Part shown: piece by piece, positions 1-9,116 of the stretch | Numbering within the stretch: position 1 is the stretch's first letter | Layout of the letters: each line of letters opens with the position of its first letter | Origin: Acinetobacter puyangensis | GTDB taxonomy: Bacteria > Pseudomonadota > Gammaproteobacteria > Pseudomonadales > Moraxellaceae | Reading direction: 5' to 3' | Assembly: GCF_900096995.1 (NCBI RefSeq) | Contig: NZ_OANT01000013.1 | Location: 24,092 to 88,091 of the forward strand | DNA: 64,000 nt | The notes under the pieces: model-generated | Seen by the model: only the letters and a program-made list of their open reading frames with translations | What the model was told of the DNA's origin: nothing | The model's database searches: none | Program-made: the position numbers and the translations under genes

Positions 1-60
1 GAGTATGTACTGGATGTTGTCGAGCACTATATGAAAGCACAACAAGCGAGCTTAAAATAA
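1..60 (+). CDS. C-terminal end of an unidentified protein (partial)
   Basis: Frame 1 is open from the first base to a TAA at 58-60 and encodes 19 residues beginning EYVLDVVEHYMK. The gene starts before the window. The tail is amphipathic and helical but too short to assign to a family. A weak inverted repeat (catgatg/catcatg, about 73-92) follows the stop and has no clear T-run. Confidence 0.5.
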   Translation, partial: EYVLDVVEHYMKAQQASLK

Positions 61-373
61 ATCTGATCACTGCATGATGAAACATCATCATGTGGTATTT
101 AACATTTGCAAGCAGAAATACACAAGTCTGACCTGTTGACAGATGGACTGAATGAATACAGGATCTTCATTTAAAGCAAAGTCTTAGTCTTAACAGAGAA
201 TGATTTTAAAGGATTGGTATATTGGATTGAGTGGTTTGCTGTAAGAAATAGCTTACAACCATTGTTGTAGATTGCCTATTTTGTGAATTTGGAAATTTAC
301 ATATGATGGCTACATCAGGAGATAGGAAGTCTCTGATGAAAAAAGCTTGTTGATAAGCTTTATTGATAATAAA
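61..373. other. Intergenic region with local hairpins, no convincing gene
   Basis: No open frame here looks coding. Several short stems are visible: gtaag/cttac near 241-256, a nine-pair stem with one bulge (catca-g-gaga against tctc-tgatg, about 312-337), and aagctt/aagctt at about 344-361. They lie upstream of the repeated RNA-like element at 374-502 and could belong to the same transcript. I see no clear promoter. Confidence 0.35.
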
Positions 374-502
374 GTTTGCTGAGAAGCATGAGAGTGAAAG
401 GATTTCACACCAACATAAAGCTTGATCGGAAACAGGATGTTTCTACTAAATGGATTGCTGAGAAGCACAAAGCGAAAGGAAGTTCGCACCAATCACAAAG
501 CC
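374..502. ncRNA. Two tandem copies of a small structured RNA-like element
   Basis: Two related units of about 48 bp lie 78 bp apart (about 374-423 and 452-502). Each has a gct-gaga-agc mini-hairpin, then a five-base-pair stem, then a CACCAA block. The stem is gtgaa/ttcac in copy 1 (394-398/404-408) and gcgaa/ttcgc in copy 2 (472-476/483-487). One base pair therefore changes on both sides, as expected for selected RNA structure. Copy 2 also has an outer gattg/caatc stem (453-457/490-494), giving a three-way-junction shape, and a strong terminator at 508-541 follows. From memory, Acinetobacter has abundant C4-like antisense-type sRNAs of similar layout, but I cannot verify membership. The strand is uncertain. 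Confidence 0.4.
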
Positions 503-507
503 TTTAC

Positions 508-541
508 AAAAAAGCCTAGAGTCCCCCCTCTAGGCTTTTTT
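508..541. terminator. Bidirectional rho-independent terminator
   Basis: A 14-bp stem pairs 508-521 with 528-541 around a six-base C-rich loop. There is a run of A on the left and T on the right, so it can work in both directions. It can end the minus-strand SDR gene, whose TAG stop (530-532) lies inside the hairpin, and any plus-strand RNA from 374-502. Confidence 0.8.
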
Positions 542-1327
542 ATATGTATCCATAAAACAGGGATATTTTAGGCTGTAGCCTGACTGCGAAAAACGTACGG
601 CATTGATGCGCTTTCCAGTTTCCGGCAAATCTGCTGCAATGACGAGTGGAGTCAGATTGTCCTGTTCGCGCAGCATATTAATGACTTGAGATTGCAGCAT
701 GGGCTGTTGATCGGATAGTAAATAGCTGCTTTCAAGTCGTTTTATCGTGCTTAAAAAGGTTAAAAAGCCAATCAGATCCTGACGATGAATACGATTTGTC
801 CAGTGCCGTACTGTGATTTGTTGGCTGTCATGGGCAAGACGACGTAGATAAGCACTATTGGCTTGGTATAAACCACTGGGTCGAATAATAGTCAATTTGT
901 CTTGCCAATAGGCTGACCACAATTGTTCTGTGGCAATTAAGCATTGTCCAATCGGATCATTGGTATAGGGCATAGTGGCATCATCAATCCATCGCCCGGA
1001 ATTTTCCCCATAGACGCGGGTCGAAGAAATAAAAATCACCCGTTGTATAGGATGCGATTGCAATGCCGAAAAAACAGGTCGTGCAGTATCGATAAATGTC
1101 TGTTGATAATGTTCAACATTCCGTTGACTGGGCGATAAAATTACATACACCCAGTCAAATAATGGCGTTGAATCAAGTGTTAAATAATGGATATCCTGTG
1201 TCATATGTTGGATCGGGACAAGCTGTTTATCATGTCGACTAACACAAGTTACCGCATGTCCTTGCTGGTATAATTGTTGTGCCAATGCTTGTCCGGTTTG
1301 CCCACAGCCCAAAATTAAAACATTCAT
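530..1327 (-). CDS. NAD(P)-binding SDR/epimerase-like protein
   Basis: This 265-aa protein opens with a Rossmann nucleotide-binding motif, GCGQTGQALAQQ, at about residues 8-19. It continues with the sugar-epimerase-like pattern FISSTRVYGENSG near residue 100. It fits the atypical SDR family that includes E. coli YeeZ, whose substrate is unknown to me. I chose the ATG at 1327; two codons further upstream the only start is a TTG. It is divergent from argA with a short shared promoter region. The enzyme is probably cytoplasmic. The specific reaction cannot be deduced from sequence. Confidence 0.75.
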   Translation of the reverse strand: MNVLILGCGQTGQALAQQLYQQGHAVTCVSRHDKQLVPIQHMTQDIHYLTLDSTPLFDWVYVILSPSQRNVEHYQQTFIDTARPVFSALQSHPIQRVIFISSTRVYGENSGRWIDDATMPYTNDPIGQCLIATEQLWSAYWQDKLTIIRPSGLYQANSAYLRRLAHDSQQITVRHWTNRIHRQDLIGFLTFLSTIKRLESSYLLSDQQPMLQSQVINMLREQDNLTPLVIAADLPETGKRINAVRFSQSGYSLKYPCFMDTYKKA

Positions 1328-1412
1328 GTGCAAATTATCTATAACGAAGTGATTTCATTCTAAACAGTTTTTGTTATGCTTGAACAAATCTACCAATCTT
1401 TTCAGGTGTTTT

Positions 1413-2777
1413 GTGACACAGCAGCCTTTTGATGCCCCGATCTCTTCCCAATCACAGACTACACCGGATTATGTGCGTTGGTTTCGACAAGCTGCGCCCT
1501 ATATTAATCTGCATCGTGGTAAGACCTTTGTGTTGATGTTTGGCGGTGAAGCCTTATTAACAGAAAATTTTCAACATATTATCCATGATATTGCCTTGCT
1601 GCATGCGCTCGGGATTCGACTGGTACTGGTACATGGCGCTCGTCCACAAATTAATGAAAATCTGCAACAACTCCAGATTGAAACGCCTTTTTTACAGCAT
1701 CGTCGCATTACCACACGGCAGGCCTTACCAGCGGTACTGAATGCCGTAGGTTCAATTCGCTTACAGATTGAAGCATTGTTGTCTATGGGGGTTGCCAATT
1801 CACCGATGTTCGGTGCGCGTATTGATGTGGTGTCAGGGAATTTTGTCACAGCCAAACCGTATGGTATTCGGGATGGTGTGGATTTCCAGTTAACTGGTGA
1901 AGTGCGTTCGATTGATGTGGAAGCAATGCAGCGCAATTTGGCCAATGAAAATATTATCGTACTAGGCCCAACCGGATATTCCACCACCGGTGAAGTCTTT
2001 AATTTACGTGCCGAAGAAGTTGCAACCCGAGTTGCCAGTGATTTGCATGCAGACAAACTGATTTTTCTGGGTGAACAAAAAGGTATTATTGATCATCAAG
2101 GGCATTTTATTCGCGAATTGATGGTAAAAGATGCACAGCAATATTTACAGCATATGGCTGATCAAAGCAGTGAAAATTATTTACATCTGTCAGGTGCAGT
2201 TCAGGCGTGTCAAAACGGCGTTAGTCGTTGCCATTTAATTTCTTATCATCTTGATGGTGCCTTACTTGGCGAGTTATTTACCCGCGATGGGACGGGCACA
2301 CTGGTCAGTGATTTGCGATTTGAAGATGTCCGTCAGGCCAATATTCATGATGTTGGCGGTTTGCTGCGTTTACTGCGGCCTTTAGAAGAACAAGGCATTT
2401 TGGTATATCGTTCCCGTGAACGTTTGGAAAATGAAATTGAACATTTTGCTGTGATTGAACGTGATGGCATGATTCTGGCTTGTGCAGCACTCTATCCGAT
2501 CCCGACTTCTGATAATGAATTAAAATCTGCCGAAATTGCCTGTGTTGCTGTTCACCCTGACTATCGCAAATCTAATCGGGGTGCACAAGTATTGGCTTTT
2601 TTACAGCAACGTGCCCAGCGACAAAATATCAAGGTCTTGTATCTATTAACTACACATACAGGGCATTGGTTTATGGAGCAGGGTTTTGTTAAAGTCGATA
2701 TTGAAAAACTTCCTGCGGCACGTCAGGCTTTTTATAATTTCCAACGTAATTCGCATGTTTATCAAAAAATGATTTAA
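1413..2777 (+). CDS. argA: N-acetylglutamate synthase (amino-acid N-acetyltransferase)
   Basis: ArgA makes N-acetylglutamate from glutamate and acetyl-CoA, the first step of arginine synthesis. The 454-aa product has an N-terminal amino-acid-kinase fold (FVLMFGGEAL; LVHGARPQI; an LGPTGYSTTGEVFNL segment) and a C-terminal GNAT domain (about residues 310-454: AEIACVAVHPDYRKSNRGAQVL). This two-domain layout and the length are typical of the bacterial enzyme. The frame is open 14 codons further upstream, but the GTG at 1413 has an AGG six bases before it and gives a start that fits the family. Feedback inhibition by arginine is the known family control. Confidence 0.93.
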   Translation: MTQQPFDAPISSQSQTTPDYVRWFRQAAPYINLHRGKTFVLMFGGEALLTENFQHIIHDIALLHALGIRLVLVHGARPQINENLQQLQIETPFLQHRRITTRQALPAVLNAVGSIRLQIEALLSMGVANSPMFGARIDVVSGNFVTAKPYGIRDGVDFQLTGEVRSIDVEAMQRNLANENIIVLGPTGYSTTGEVFNLRAEEVATRVASDLHADKLIFLGEQKGIIDHQGHFIRELMVKDAQQYLQHMADQSSENYLHLSGAVQACQNGVSRCHLISYHLDGALLGELFTRDGTGTLVSDLRFEDVRQANIHDVGGLLRLLRPLEEQGILVYRSRERLENEIEHFAVIERDGMILACAALYPIPTSDNELKSAEIACVAVHPDYRKSNRGAQVLAFLQQRAQRQNIKVLYLLTTHTGHWFMEQGFVKVDIEKLPAARQAFYNFQRNSHVYQKMI

Positions 2778-3130
2778 GGTATTAAAGTAAATCACTTTTC
2801 TATCTTGCTGATAACTTAATGAAAAGCATTTTCTCATCTGCAATATATATCAGGTCATTTTAGCTAAATTTCTGCTAAAGATTTTACAAATACTGCTATT
2901 AAAGTGGTACAGTAATTTTTACACAAAATATAATTAAAATTAATTTATCAAAAACAATAATATAAAAACTTTTGATCTTAATTCCTTTACATCAAAAAAG
3001 AATTACTTATCATTTTTTAATTTAAGCATTTTTTTTCAAATTGATGTGCATATTTGTTATTTTTTTTCATAAAAAAAATTGCCTAGGCTATGACCTTTAG
3101 ATTAAACCGCTTATCAAAGGAAAAACAAAC
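2778..3130 (+). promoter_or_regulatory. AT-rich promoter region of the sulfonate operon
   Basis: These 353 bp hold no credible ORF and are strongly AT-rich, with several A/T runs between 2930 and 3085. An AAGGA ribosome-binding site sits at about 3117-3121, before the first SsuA-like gene. LysR-type sulfur regulators (CysB/Cbl) are known to bind such regions, but I see no sequence that proves a site. Promoter placement is inference. Confidence 0.4.
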
Positions 3131-4135
3131 ATGCGTAGCCTGAGCACTTTCTCATCCAAAAAAATCACTTTAACGGCCAGTTTATTGAGTGTTGTGATGG
3201 CAATGAGCGCATGTTCAAAATCCGAACAAGCCACAACAGCACAGCAGGATCAAAGCACAACAAAAACGGCAACCACGTTAAATATTGGTTTTCAGAAATA
3301 TGGCACGCTACCTGTGCTTAAAGCACGTGGCACGCTGGAACAGGCGTTAAAAAGTGAAGGGGTTAACGTGCGTTGGGTCGAGTTTCCGGCAGGCCCACAA
3401 TTGCTGGAAGGCTTAAATGTTGGCAGTGTGGTGTTTGGTGAAACCGGTGAAGCTCCACCAATTTTTGCACAGGCAGCCGATGCCAAACTGGTCTACGTAG
3501 CGAATCAACCGGCAGCACCCAAGGCAGAAGCGATTATTGTGCCTAAAGATTCCACCATTAAAACCGTAGCCGAATTAAAAGGTAAACGTGTGGCCTTAAA
3601 TAAAGGTTCAAATGTGCATTATCTATTATTAAAAGCGCTGGAAAAAAATGATTTAAAACTCAGTGATATTCAGCCTATTTATTTGCCACCTGCCGATGCC
3701 CGCGCTGCGTTTGAAAAAGGTTCGGTGGATGCGTGGGTAATTTGGGATCCGTTCTTTGCTGCGGCAGAACAGCAAATTGGTGCCAAAGTGCTTGCTGATG
3801 GCGAAGATACCGTCAATAACTATCAGTTCTATCTGGCAGATCGTGAATTTGCTCAAACCCAGCCTAAAGTTTTGCAAACCATTATTAATGAATTGGATAA
3901 ATCAACACAATGGGCCACTCAACATCCTACCGAAGCAGCTAAATTACTGGAAAAACCTACAGGCTTGAGTATTCCGATTCTGGAAATATCCATTAAACGT
4001 ATGGGCTTGGGTGTGACGCCAATTAGTCAAAAAGTGATTACTGAACAGCAACAGGTTGCAGATGCATTTTATCAGCAAAAACTTATTCCTCATCCGATTA
4101 AGGTTCAAGATGCGATTTTAGACAATACACATTAA
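3131..4135 (+). CDS. Sulfonate ABC transporter substrate-binding lipoprotein (SsuA-like, copy 1)
   Basis: This 334-aa protein has a lipoprotein signal: a charged start, a hydrophobic stretch and the lipobox MSAC with Cys at about residue 28. The SsuA/nitrate/taurine-binding fold follows, with the family blocks EFPAGPQLLEGLNVGSV, LKGKRVALNKGSN and PPADARAAFEKGSVDAWVIWDP. It should bind aliphatic sulfonates or sulfate esters outside the inner membrane and deliver them to SsuC/SsuB. It is the first gene of the operon. A second, related binding protein follows immediately, so the two may differ in ligand. The exact ligand is not readable from sequence. Confidence 0.88.
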   Translation: MRSLSTFSSKKITLTASLLSVVMAMSACSKSEQATTAQQDQSTTKTATTLNIGFQKYGTLPVLKARGTLEQALKSEGVNVRWVEFPAGPQLLEGLNVGSVVFGETGEAPPIFAQAADAKLVYVANQPAAPKAEAIIVPKDSTIKTVAELKGKRVALNKGSNVHYLLLKALEKNDLKLSDIQPIYLPPADARAAFEKGSVDAWVIWDPFFAAAEQQIGAKVLADGEDTVNNYQFYLADREFAQTQPKVLQTIINELDKSTQWATQHPTEAAKLLEKPTGLSIPILEISIKRMGLGVTPISQKVITEQQQVADAFYQQKLIPHPIKVQDAILDNTH

Positions 4136-4204
4136 ATATCTTCAGGCATGACTTTTTTGAAGTCTTTTGCCTGATACATATGTGTTGATAGGTATAAGGA
4201 AAAC

Positions 4205-5203
4205 ATGATGCACGATACGATTATAGAGATAGACAAGAAAAATTCACAGTCGTGGTTAAAAACGACTTTAGGGTCAATGTTGGCAATTTCTGCTGGTTGT
4301 GCACTGTCATTTTCGGTCTGGGCGGTAGATACAAGTGTGAAGGAGTTACGCATTGGCTACCAAAAAAGTTCAATTAACTTTGCTGTCGCCAAACAAAATA
4401 AATATCTGGAACAAGAATTTCCGAATGCCAAAATTTCCTGGAATGAATTTCCGGCAGGTCCTCAAATTCTGGAAGCATTGGCAGTAGGATCAATTGATGT
4501 GGGGGTGACTGGTGATACGCCGCCTGTATATGCGCAGGCCGCAGGCAAGCCTTTATATTATGTGGCTTATGAAGCTGCAAAACCATTGGCTTCGGCAATT
4601 TTGATACCGAAAAACTCTGCTATAAAGCAATTGAAAGACCTAAAAGGTAAACGGATCGCATTACAGAAAGGTTCAAGTTCACATTTTTTATTGGTGCAAG
4701 CAGTACAAAAAGCGGGTCTGAAATGGTCTGATATTCAACCAATTTGGTTAACGCCTGCCGATGCACGGGCAGCCTTTCAAAAAGGTGCTGTTGATGCATG
4801 GGCAATCTGGGATCCTTATTATGCTTCAGCACAACTGAAAGATCAGGCCAAAGTATTAACATCGGGTAAGGGTCTAAGTCCTAATTATACTTTTTATCTG
4901 GCCGCACCAAAATTTGTTCAGCACCATCCCAAGGCAGTGACAGGCTTAATTGGACAGATTAATCAGGCTGATAAATGGGTGCAGAAGAATCCACAACAAA
5001 CAGCAGCTTTAATTGCCAAAAATACCGGTTTAAAACCTGAGGTGAGCCAAGTTTTTGTTGACCGTCGTCCAAAGCCTTCCGGTGCTTCACCACTGAATAC
5101 AAAAGTGATTCAAGAACAGCAATTGCTCGCAGATCGCTTCTCCCAACTGAATATTATTCCAAAACGCATCAGCATTGCTGAGGCAGTTTGGAATAAAAAG
5201 TAA
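4205..5203 (+). CDS. ssuA: Sulfonate ABC transporter substrate-binding protein (SsuA-like, copy 2)
   Basis: The 332-aa product shares the SsuA blocks with copy 1 (EFPAGPQILEALAVGSIDVG, LKGKRIALQKGSSSH, PADARAAFQKGAVDAWAIWDP). It has a long charged N-terminus followed by a signal peptide ending near VWAVD, so it is probably periplasmic rather than lipidated. The ATG at 4205 has AAGGA four bases upstream; a second ATG follows directly. It lies 21 bp before ssuD, so it is the better candidate for the classical SsuA. The two copies are clearly diverged and look like an old duplication rather than a recent one. Confidence 0.88.
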   Translation: MMHDTIIEIDKKNSQSWLKTTLGSMLAISAGCALSFSVWAVDTSVKELRIGYQKSSINFAVAKQNKYLEQEFPNAKISWNEFPAGPQILEALAVGSIDVGVTGDTPPVYAQAAGKPLYYVAYEAAKPLASAILIPKNSAIKQLKDLKGKRIALQKGSSSHFLLVQAVQKAGLKWSDIQPIWLTPADARAAFQKGAVDAWAIWDPYYASAQLKDQAKVLTSGKGLSPNYTFYLAAPKFVQHHPKAVTGLIGQINQADKWVQKNPQQTAALIAKNTGLKPEVSQVFVDRRPKPSGASPLNTKVIQEQQLLADRFSQLNIIPKRISIAEAVWNKK

Positions 5204-5224
5204 TATTTTATATAGGTTATTGAG

Positions 5225-6436
5225 ATGAAAATTTTCTGGTTTATTCCTACACATGGTGACAGTCGTTATTTAGGCACAAGCAAAGGCGCCCGCCAAGTTG
5301 ATCATGCCTATATGAAGCAAATTGCAGTGGCAGTAGATAATCTGGGGTATGAAGGTGTATTGATTCCGACAGGTCGTTCTTGTGAAGATCCGTGGATTAC
5401 AGCAGCAAGTTTGATTGATGCGACTCGTAACTTGAAGTTTCTAGTGGCATTACGCCCTGGCGTAACCTCACCTTCGCTTGCAGCACGTATGGCTGCTACG
5501 TTTGACCGTTTATCCAACGGACGGGTGCTTTTAAATCTGGTAACAGGTGGTGATGAAGAAGAATTAAGAGGTGATGGCTTATATGAAGATCATGCAACTC
5601 GTTATCAGACTGCGACTGAATATACCACCATCTGGCGTGAAATTTTAAGTCGTTCTCATAACGGTGAGGCCTTCACTTTTCATGGTCAACATTTAAGTGT
5701 TGATGATGCAAAATTACTCTATCCACCAATTCAACAGCCTTATCCACCGTTATGGTTTGGTGGATCTTCGGATGCAGCACAAGAACTTGCCGCAGCACAA
5801 GTGGATACTTACCTGACTTGGGGTGAACCACCAGCAGCAGTAAAAGAAAAAATTGACAATATGAAAGCCAAGGCAGCGGCAAAAGGTAGAACATTAAATT
5901 ATGGTATTCGCCTGCATGTCATCGTGCGTGAAACCAATGAAGAAGCATGGGCAGCGGCCAATGACCTAATTCAATATCTTGATGAAGCAACCATTGCAGC
6001 AGCACAGAAAAAGTTTGCACAAATGGATTCTATTGGTCAAAAACGTATGGCAGCGCTGCATGGTGGCAATCGTGACAAGCTGGAAGTTTCGCCTAACTTA
6101 TGGGCTGGGATTGGTTTGGTTCGTGGTGGTGCGGGTACAGCACTGGTGGGTGATGCAGAAACTGTTGCTGCGCGGATTCAGGAATATGCTGATCTTGGTA
6201 TCGATACCTTTATTTTTTCGGGTTACCCACATCTGGAAGAATCCATTCGTTTTGCAGAGCTGGTTTTTCCACTATTACCGTTGGAAACACGCAGTAAATT
6301 GGTACAACCAAATTTAACAGGTCCATTTGGTGAAATCATTGCCAATAACTATGTGCCAGAACAAAGCAAGATATCAGAACAAAGCAAAGTGCCGGAACAA
6401 GACAATCACAAAACAAAAACGTTGGAGAATAGCTAA
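5225..6436 (+). CDS. ssuD: FMNH2-dependent alkanesulfonate monooxygenase
   Basis: SsuD cleaves C1-and-longer alkanesulfonates to aldehyde and sulfite using reduced FMN. The 403-aa sequence starts [17 protein letters not shown] and keeps the luciferase-like TIM-barrel blocks, including the GRSCEDPW segment with the family cysteine and [17 protein letters not shown]. It is about 20 residues longer than the usual 380. The extra tail is a low-complexity stretch with a repeated PEQSK/SEQSK unit (about residues 378-396). Its stop overlaps the start of ssuC by one base. No ssuE is in the operon, so FMNH2 must come from another reductase such as the one at 10204. Confidence 0.95.
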   Translation: MKIFWFIPTHGDSRYLGTSKGARQVDHAYMKQIAVAVDNLGYEGVLIPTGRSCEDPWITAASLIDATRNLKFLVALRPGVTSPSLAARMAATFDRLSNGRVLLNLVTGGDEEELRGDGLYEDHATRYQTATEYTTIWREILSRSHNGEAFTFHGQHLSVDDAKLLYPPIQQPYPPLWFGGSSDAAQELAAAQVDTYLTWGEPPAAVKEKIDNMKAKAAAKGRTLNYGIRLHVIVRETNEEAWAAANDLIQYLDEATIAAAQKKFAQMDSIGQKRMAALHGGNRDKLEVSPNLWAGIGLVRGGAGTALVGDAETVAARIQEYADLGIDTFIFSGYPHLEESIRFAELVFPLLPLETRSKLVQPNLTGPFGEIIANNYVPEQSKISEQSKVPEQDNHKTKTLENS

Positions 6437-7227
6437 TGGCGAATAGTTATGTTTCACGTGGAACACGGCAAGTGGGTAAAAGTCTATTGCCGTGGTTGGT
6501 GCCAATTGCACTGATTGCGTTTTGGCAAATTGCTTCACAAACCGGTTGGTTAGAAAGCAGAATTTTACCTGCACCCTCTGCTGTAGTGGTGGCATTCTGG
6601 CATTTGTTGATCAGTGGCGAACTTTGGCAGCATGTTAAAGTCAGTGCAGGTCGTGCGCTATCAGGATTATTGATTGGTGGCGGTTTAGGACTGGTTCTGG
6701 GTTTATTGAATGGTTCTTCCAGAACAGCATCGACATTGCTGGATACCACCTTGCAGATGATTCGTAACATCCCTGCCCTCGCTCTGATTCCATTGGTGAT
6801 TTTATGGTTCGGTATTGATGAGTCGGCAAAATTGTTTTTGGTGGCAATTGGTGTGTTTTTCCCGATTTATATCAATACCTATCATGGTATTCGTTCGGTT
6901 GATCCCCAATTGATTGAAATGGGTAAAAGTTATGGTTTAACCCGTTGGCAACTATACAAGGAAATCATTTTGCCGGGTGCTATGCCCTCTATTCTGGTCG
7001 GGTTGCGTTTTGCGCTGGGTCTGGTTTGGGTATTATTGATCGTTGCAGAAACTATATCCGCACAGTCTGGTATCGGTTATATGACCATGAATGCCCGTGA
7101 GTTTCTACAAACTGACATTGTACTGGTCGGGATCTTGCTTTATGCCCTGTTAGGTAAACTGGCAGATGTACTGGCACAGGCACTGGAACGCTATTTATTA
7201 CGTTGGCACGCTGGTTATCAGGCATAA
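6436..7227 (+). CDS. ssuC: Aliphatic sulfonate ABC transporter permease
   Basis: This 263-aa inner-membrane protein has about six hydrophobic segments and the BPD-transport EAA-type loop (MGKSYGLTRWQLYKEIILPGAMPSI, about residues 157-181) that contacts the ATPase. Length and motif match SsuC. It begins on the last base of ssuD and ends 11 bp before ssuB, so the genes are translationally close and certainly cotranscribed. Confidence 0.93.
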   Translation: MANSYVSRGTRQVGKSLLPWLVPIALIAFWQIASQTGWLESRILPAPSAVVVAFWHLLISGELWQHVKVSAGRALSGLLIGGGLGLVLGLLNGSSRTASTLLDTTLQMIRNIPALALIPLVILWFGIDESAKLFLVAIGVFFPIYINTYHGIRSVDPQLIEMGKSYGLTRWQLYKEIILPGAMPSILVGLRFALGLVWVLLIVAETISAQSGIGYMTMNAREFLQTDIVLVGILLYALLGKLADVLAQALERYLLRWHAGYQA

Positions 7228-7238
7228 GGAGACATTAA

Positions 7239-8042
7239 ATGAGTAACTTAAATGCAAATGTTTATGCCGAAAATACTTTTAAGGAAAATCTTGATAGTTT
7301 GCAGGAAACAGAGCGTAAACAACAGGGTGCAGAAATCCTGATTGAGGAACTATCCAAATTATATGGTGATGTCACGGTACTAGACCATCTTAATTTGCAT
7401 ATTCGTTCCGGTGAATTTCTGGCGATTGTCGGACGCAGTGGTTGTGGTAAATCGACATTACTGCGTTTGATTGCCGGGCTTGAGCAAGCCAGTCAGGGCG
7501 TAATCCAGTTTCAGTCCAAACGTGGTGTACGTGAAGGTGTTACCACCGATGATGTCCGGGTGATGTTTCAGGACCCTCGCCTTCTACCGTGGCGTAGTGT
7601 ATTGCAAAATGCACAACTAGGTTTGCCGGATGTTCAAAAATCAAAAGCGACAGAATTGCTTGAAAAAGTCGGTTTATCGGAAAAATCCAAGCAATGGCCG
7701 ACCCAACTTTCCGGTGGTCAACGGCAACGGGTGGCACTGGCACGCGCCTTGTCCCATCAGCCTAGAATTTTATTGCTGGATGAACCGCTTGGTGCACTGG
7801 ATGCGCTTACCCGTCTGGATATGCAAAGTCTGATTGAAAAACTATGGCTAGAGCATGGTTTTACTACAATTTTGGTAACCCATGATGTGTCAGAAGCGGT
7901 ACAACTGGCAGATCGGATTATTTTGCTGGATCGTGGCCATATTGCACAAAGTTTTAATGTGGATTTACCCCGACCACGACAAAAAGGCGTGCAATTTGCC
8001 GAGCTGGAACAGAAAGTACTTAATGCAGTTTTAGCAACTTGA
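7239..8042 (+). CDS. ssuB: Aliphatic sulfonate ABC transporter ATP-binding protein
   Basis: The 267-aa ATPase energises SsuC. Walker A is GRSGCGKST (about residue 67), the signature is [15 protein letters not shown], Walker B is [13 protein letters not shown] and the switch histidine lies in VTHDVSEAV. It has an N-terminal extension of about 30 residues, glutamate- and asparagine-rich, before the usual SsuB start. It ends the canonical operon; 124 bp without a clear terminator separate it from the PAS gene at 8167. Confidence 0.94.
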   Translation: MSNLNANVYAENTFKENLDSLQETERKQQGAEILIEELSKLYGDVTVLDHLNLHIRSGEFLAIVGRSGCGKSTLLRLIAGLEQASQGVIQFQSKRGVREGVTTDDVRVMFQDPRLLPWRSVLQNAQLGLPDVQKSKATELLEKVGLSEKSKQWPTQLSGGQRQRVALARALSHQPRILLLDEPLGALDALTRLDMQSLIEKLWLEHGFTTILVTHDVSEAVQLADRIILLDRGHIAQSFNVDLPRPRQKGVQFAELEQKVLNAVLAT

Positions 8043-8166
8043 GTTTTAATATATTGTGATATAAAGAAAATTTAAAAAAACATTTCAAGTATATAGGAAT
8101 TAGGCTAAACTTTTCTCAAATAAAAATAAAAACAGCGACATACATGCTGCCAACAGGGGAAAAGTT

Positions 8167-9096
8167 ATGCCGAAAAAGCTTATAGATACGTTCTATCAAA
8201 GCCCACAAGATATGATAGATTTGTTGCCGATTCCTGCTGTAATGATTCATCATCGTTATCTTATTTTATATGTAAATAAACGCTTTGCCGATCTACATGG
8301 CAGTACCATTGAACAAATGCAGGGACGACATTTATCAAGTTTTTCTGAAAGTGCGGGACAAGTAGTAAAGGAATACTTTGCTGCATACAATAATGGTGAA
8401 CAACTCTCCTCTCAGGAGATTTATGTTTATGGTATTTATTTTCAAATTTTAATATTTCCAATTTATAATAAGAATAATCAGCTGGAAGCATTATTTTTCT
8501 TACAGTGGAATATCTCTAAAAGCAAACGATTACAGCAAATGTTTAATCAAAATAATAAACGCTATAAAGCGCAATTACAATTTGACCAATTGACAGGAAT
8601 TGCTAATGATTATGCTTTGGAAGAATATTTTTCAATTCTTAAAAAACAAGTGATTTATCCAGAAGTTTCAATATTACTGATTGATATTGATCACTTTTCT
8701 GAATTTAATAAAGAACATGGATTTATTAAATCTAATGTAGCACTGCATAATATTGCACAAACCTTAAAACAGGAATTAAGAGCAGAAAAAGATTTTCTGG
8801 CAAAATTAAATAGTGATCGATTTATTGCATTATTTCCTGCCGTAAGTCATTTTACCGCTTTAACCATTGCAGAAAGATTTAGAAATAGTGTTTACCAGCT
8901 AGATTTAAGACATGAGGCCGGTATTCATCACCATTTAACTGTTTCTATTATTTTACATAGTTTACCGATTTCACAATTACCATGCATTAATCACTTGATC
9001 CATAAATTAAGCGATCAGTTAAGGCGAAATAAAAAAAATGGTCGTAATCATAGTACCTTATATTTTGAAGAGGTAGTGGAAACTTTAAGTGATTGA
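8167..9096 (+). CDS. PAS protein with a degenerate GGDEF domain (1)
   Basis: The 309-aa product has an N-terminal PAS-like sensor (about residues 20-125: LPIPAVMIHHRYLILYVNKRFADLHGST) and a C-terminal GGDEF-fold domain (about 135-300: FDQLTGIANDYALEEYF, SILLIDIDHFSEFNKEHGF). The active-site signature position reads NSDRF where GGDEF is expected, so cyclic di-GMP synthesis is unlikely. There are no membrane segments or signal peptide. It overlaps or abuts the next PAS protein and follows ssuB, which suggests a cytoplasmic sensor or regulator linked to sulfur supply. That link is inference from position. Confidence 0.75.
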   Translation: MPKKLIDTFYQSPQDMIDLLPIPAVMIHHRYLILYVNKRFADLHGSTIEQMQGRHLSSFSESAGQVVKEYFAAYNNGEQLSSQEIYVYGIYFQILIFPIYNKNNQLEALFFLQWNISKSKRLQQMFNQNNKRYKAQLQFDQLTGIANDYALEEYFSILKKQVIYPEVSILLIDIDHFSEFNKEHGFIKSNVALHNIAQTLKQELRAEKDFLAKLNSDRFIALFPAVSHFTALTIAERFRNSVYQLDLRHEAGIHHHLTVSIILHSLPISQLPCINHLIHKLSDQLRRNKKNGRNHSTLYFEEVVETLSD

Positions 9097-9116
9097 AAAA
9101 TATAAAGAGGACCGAG

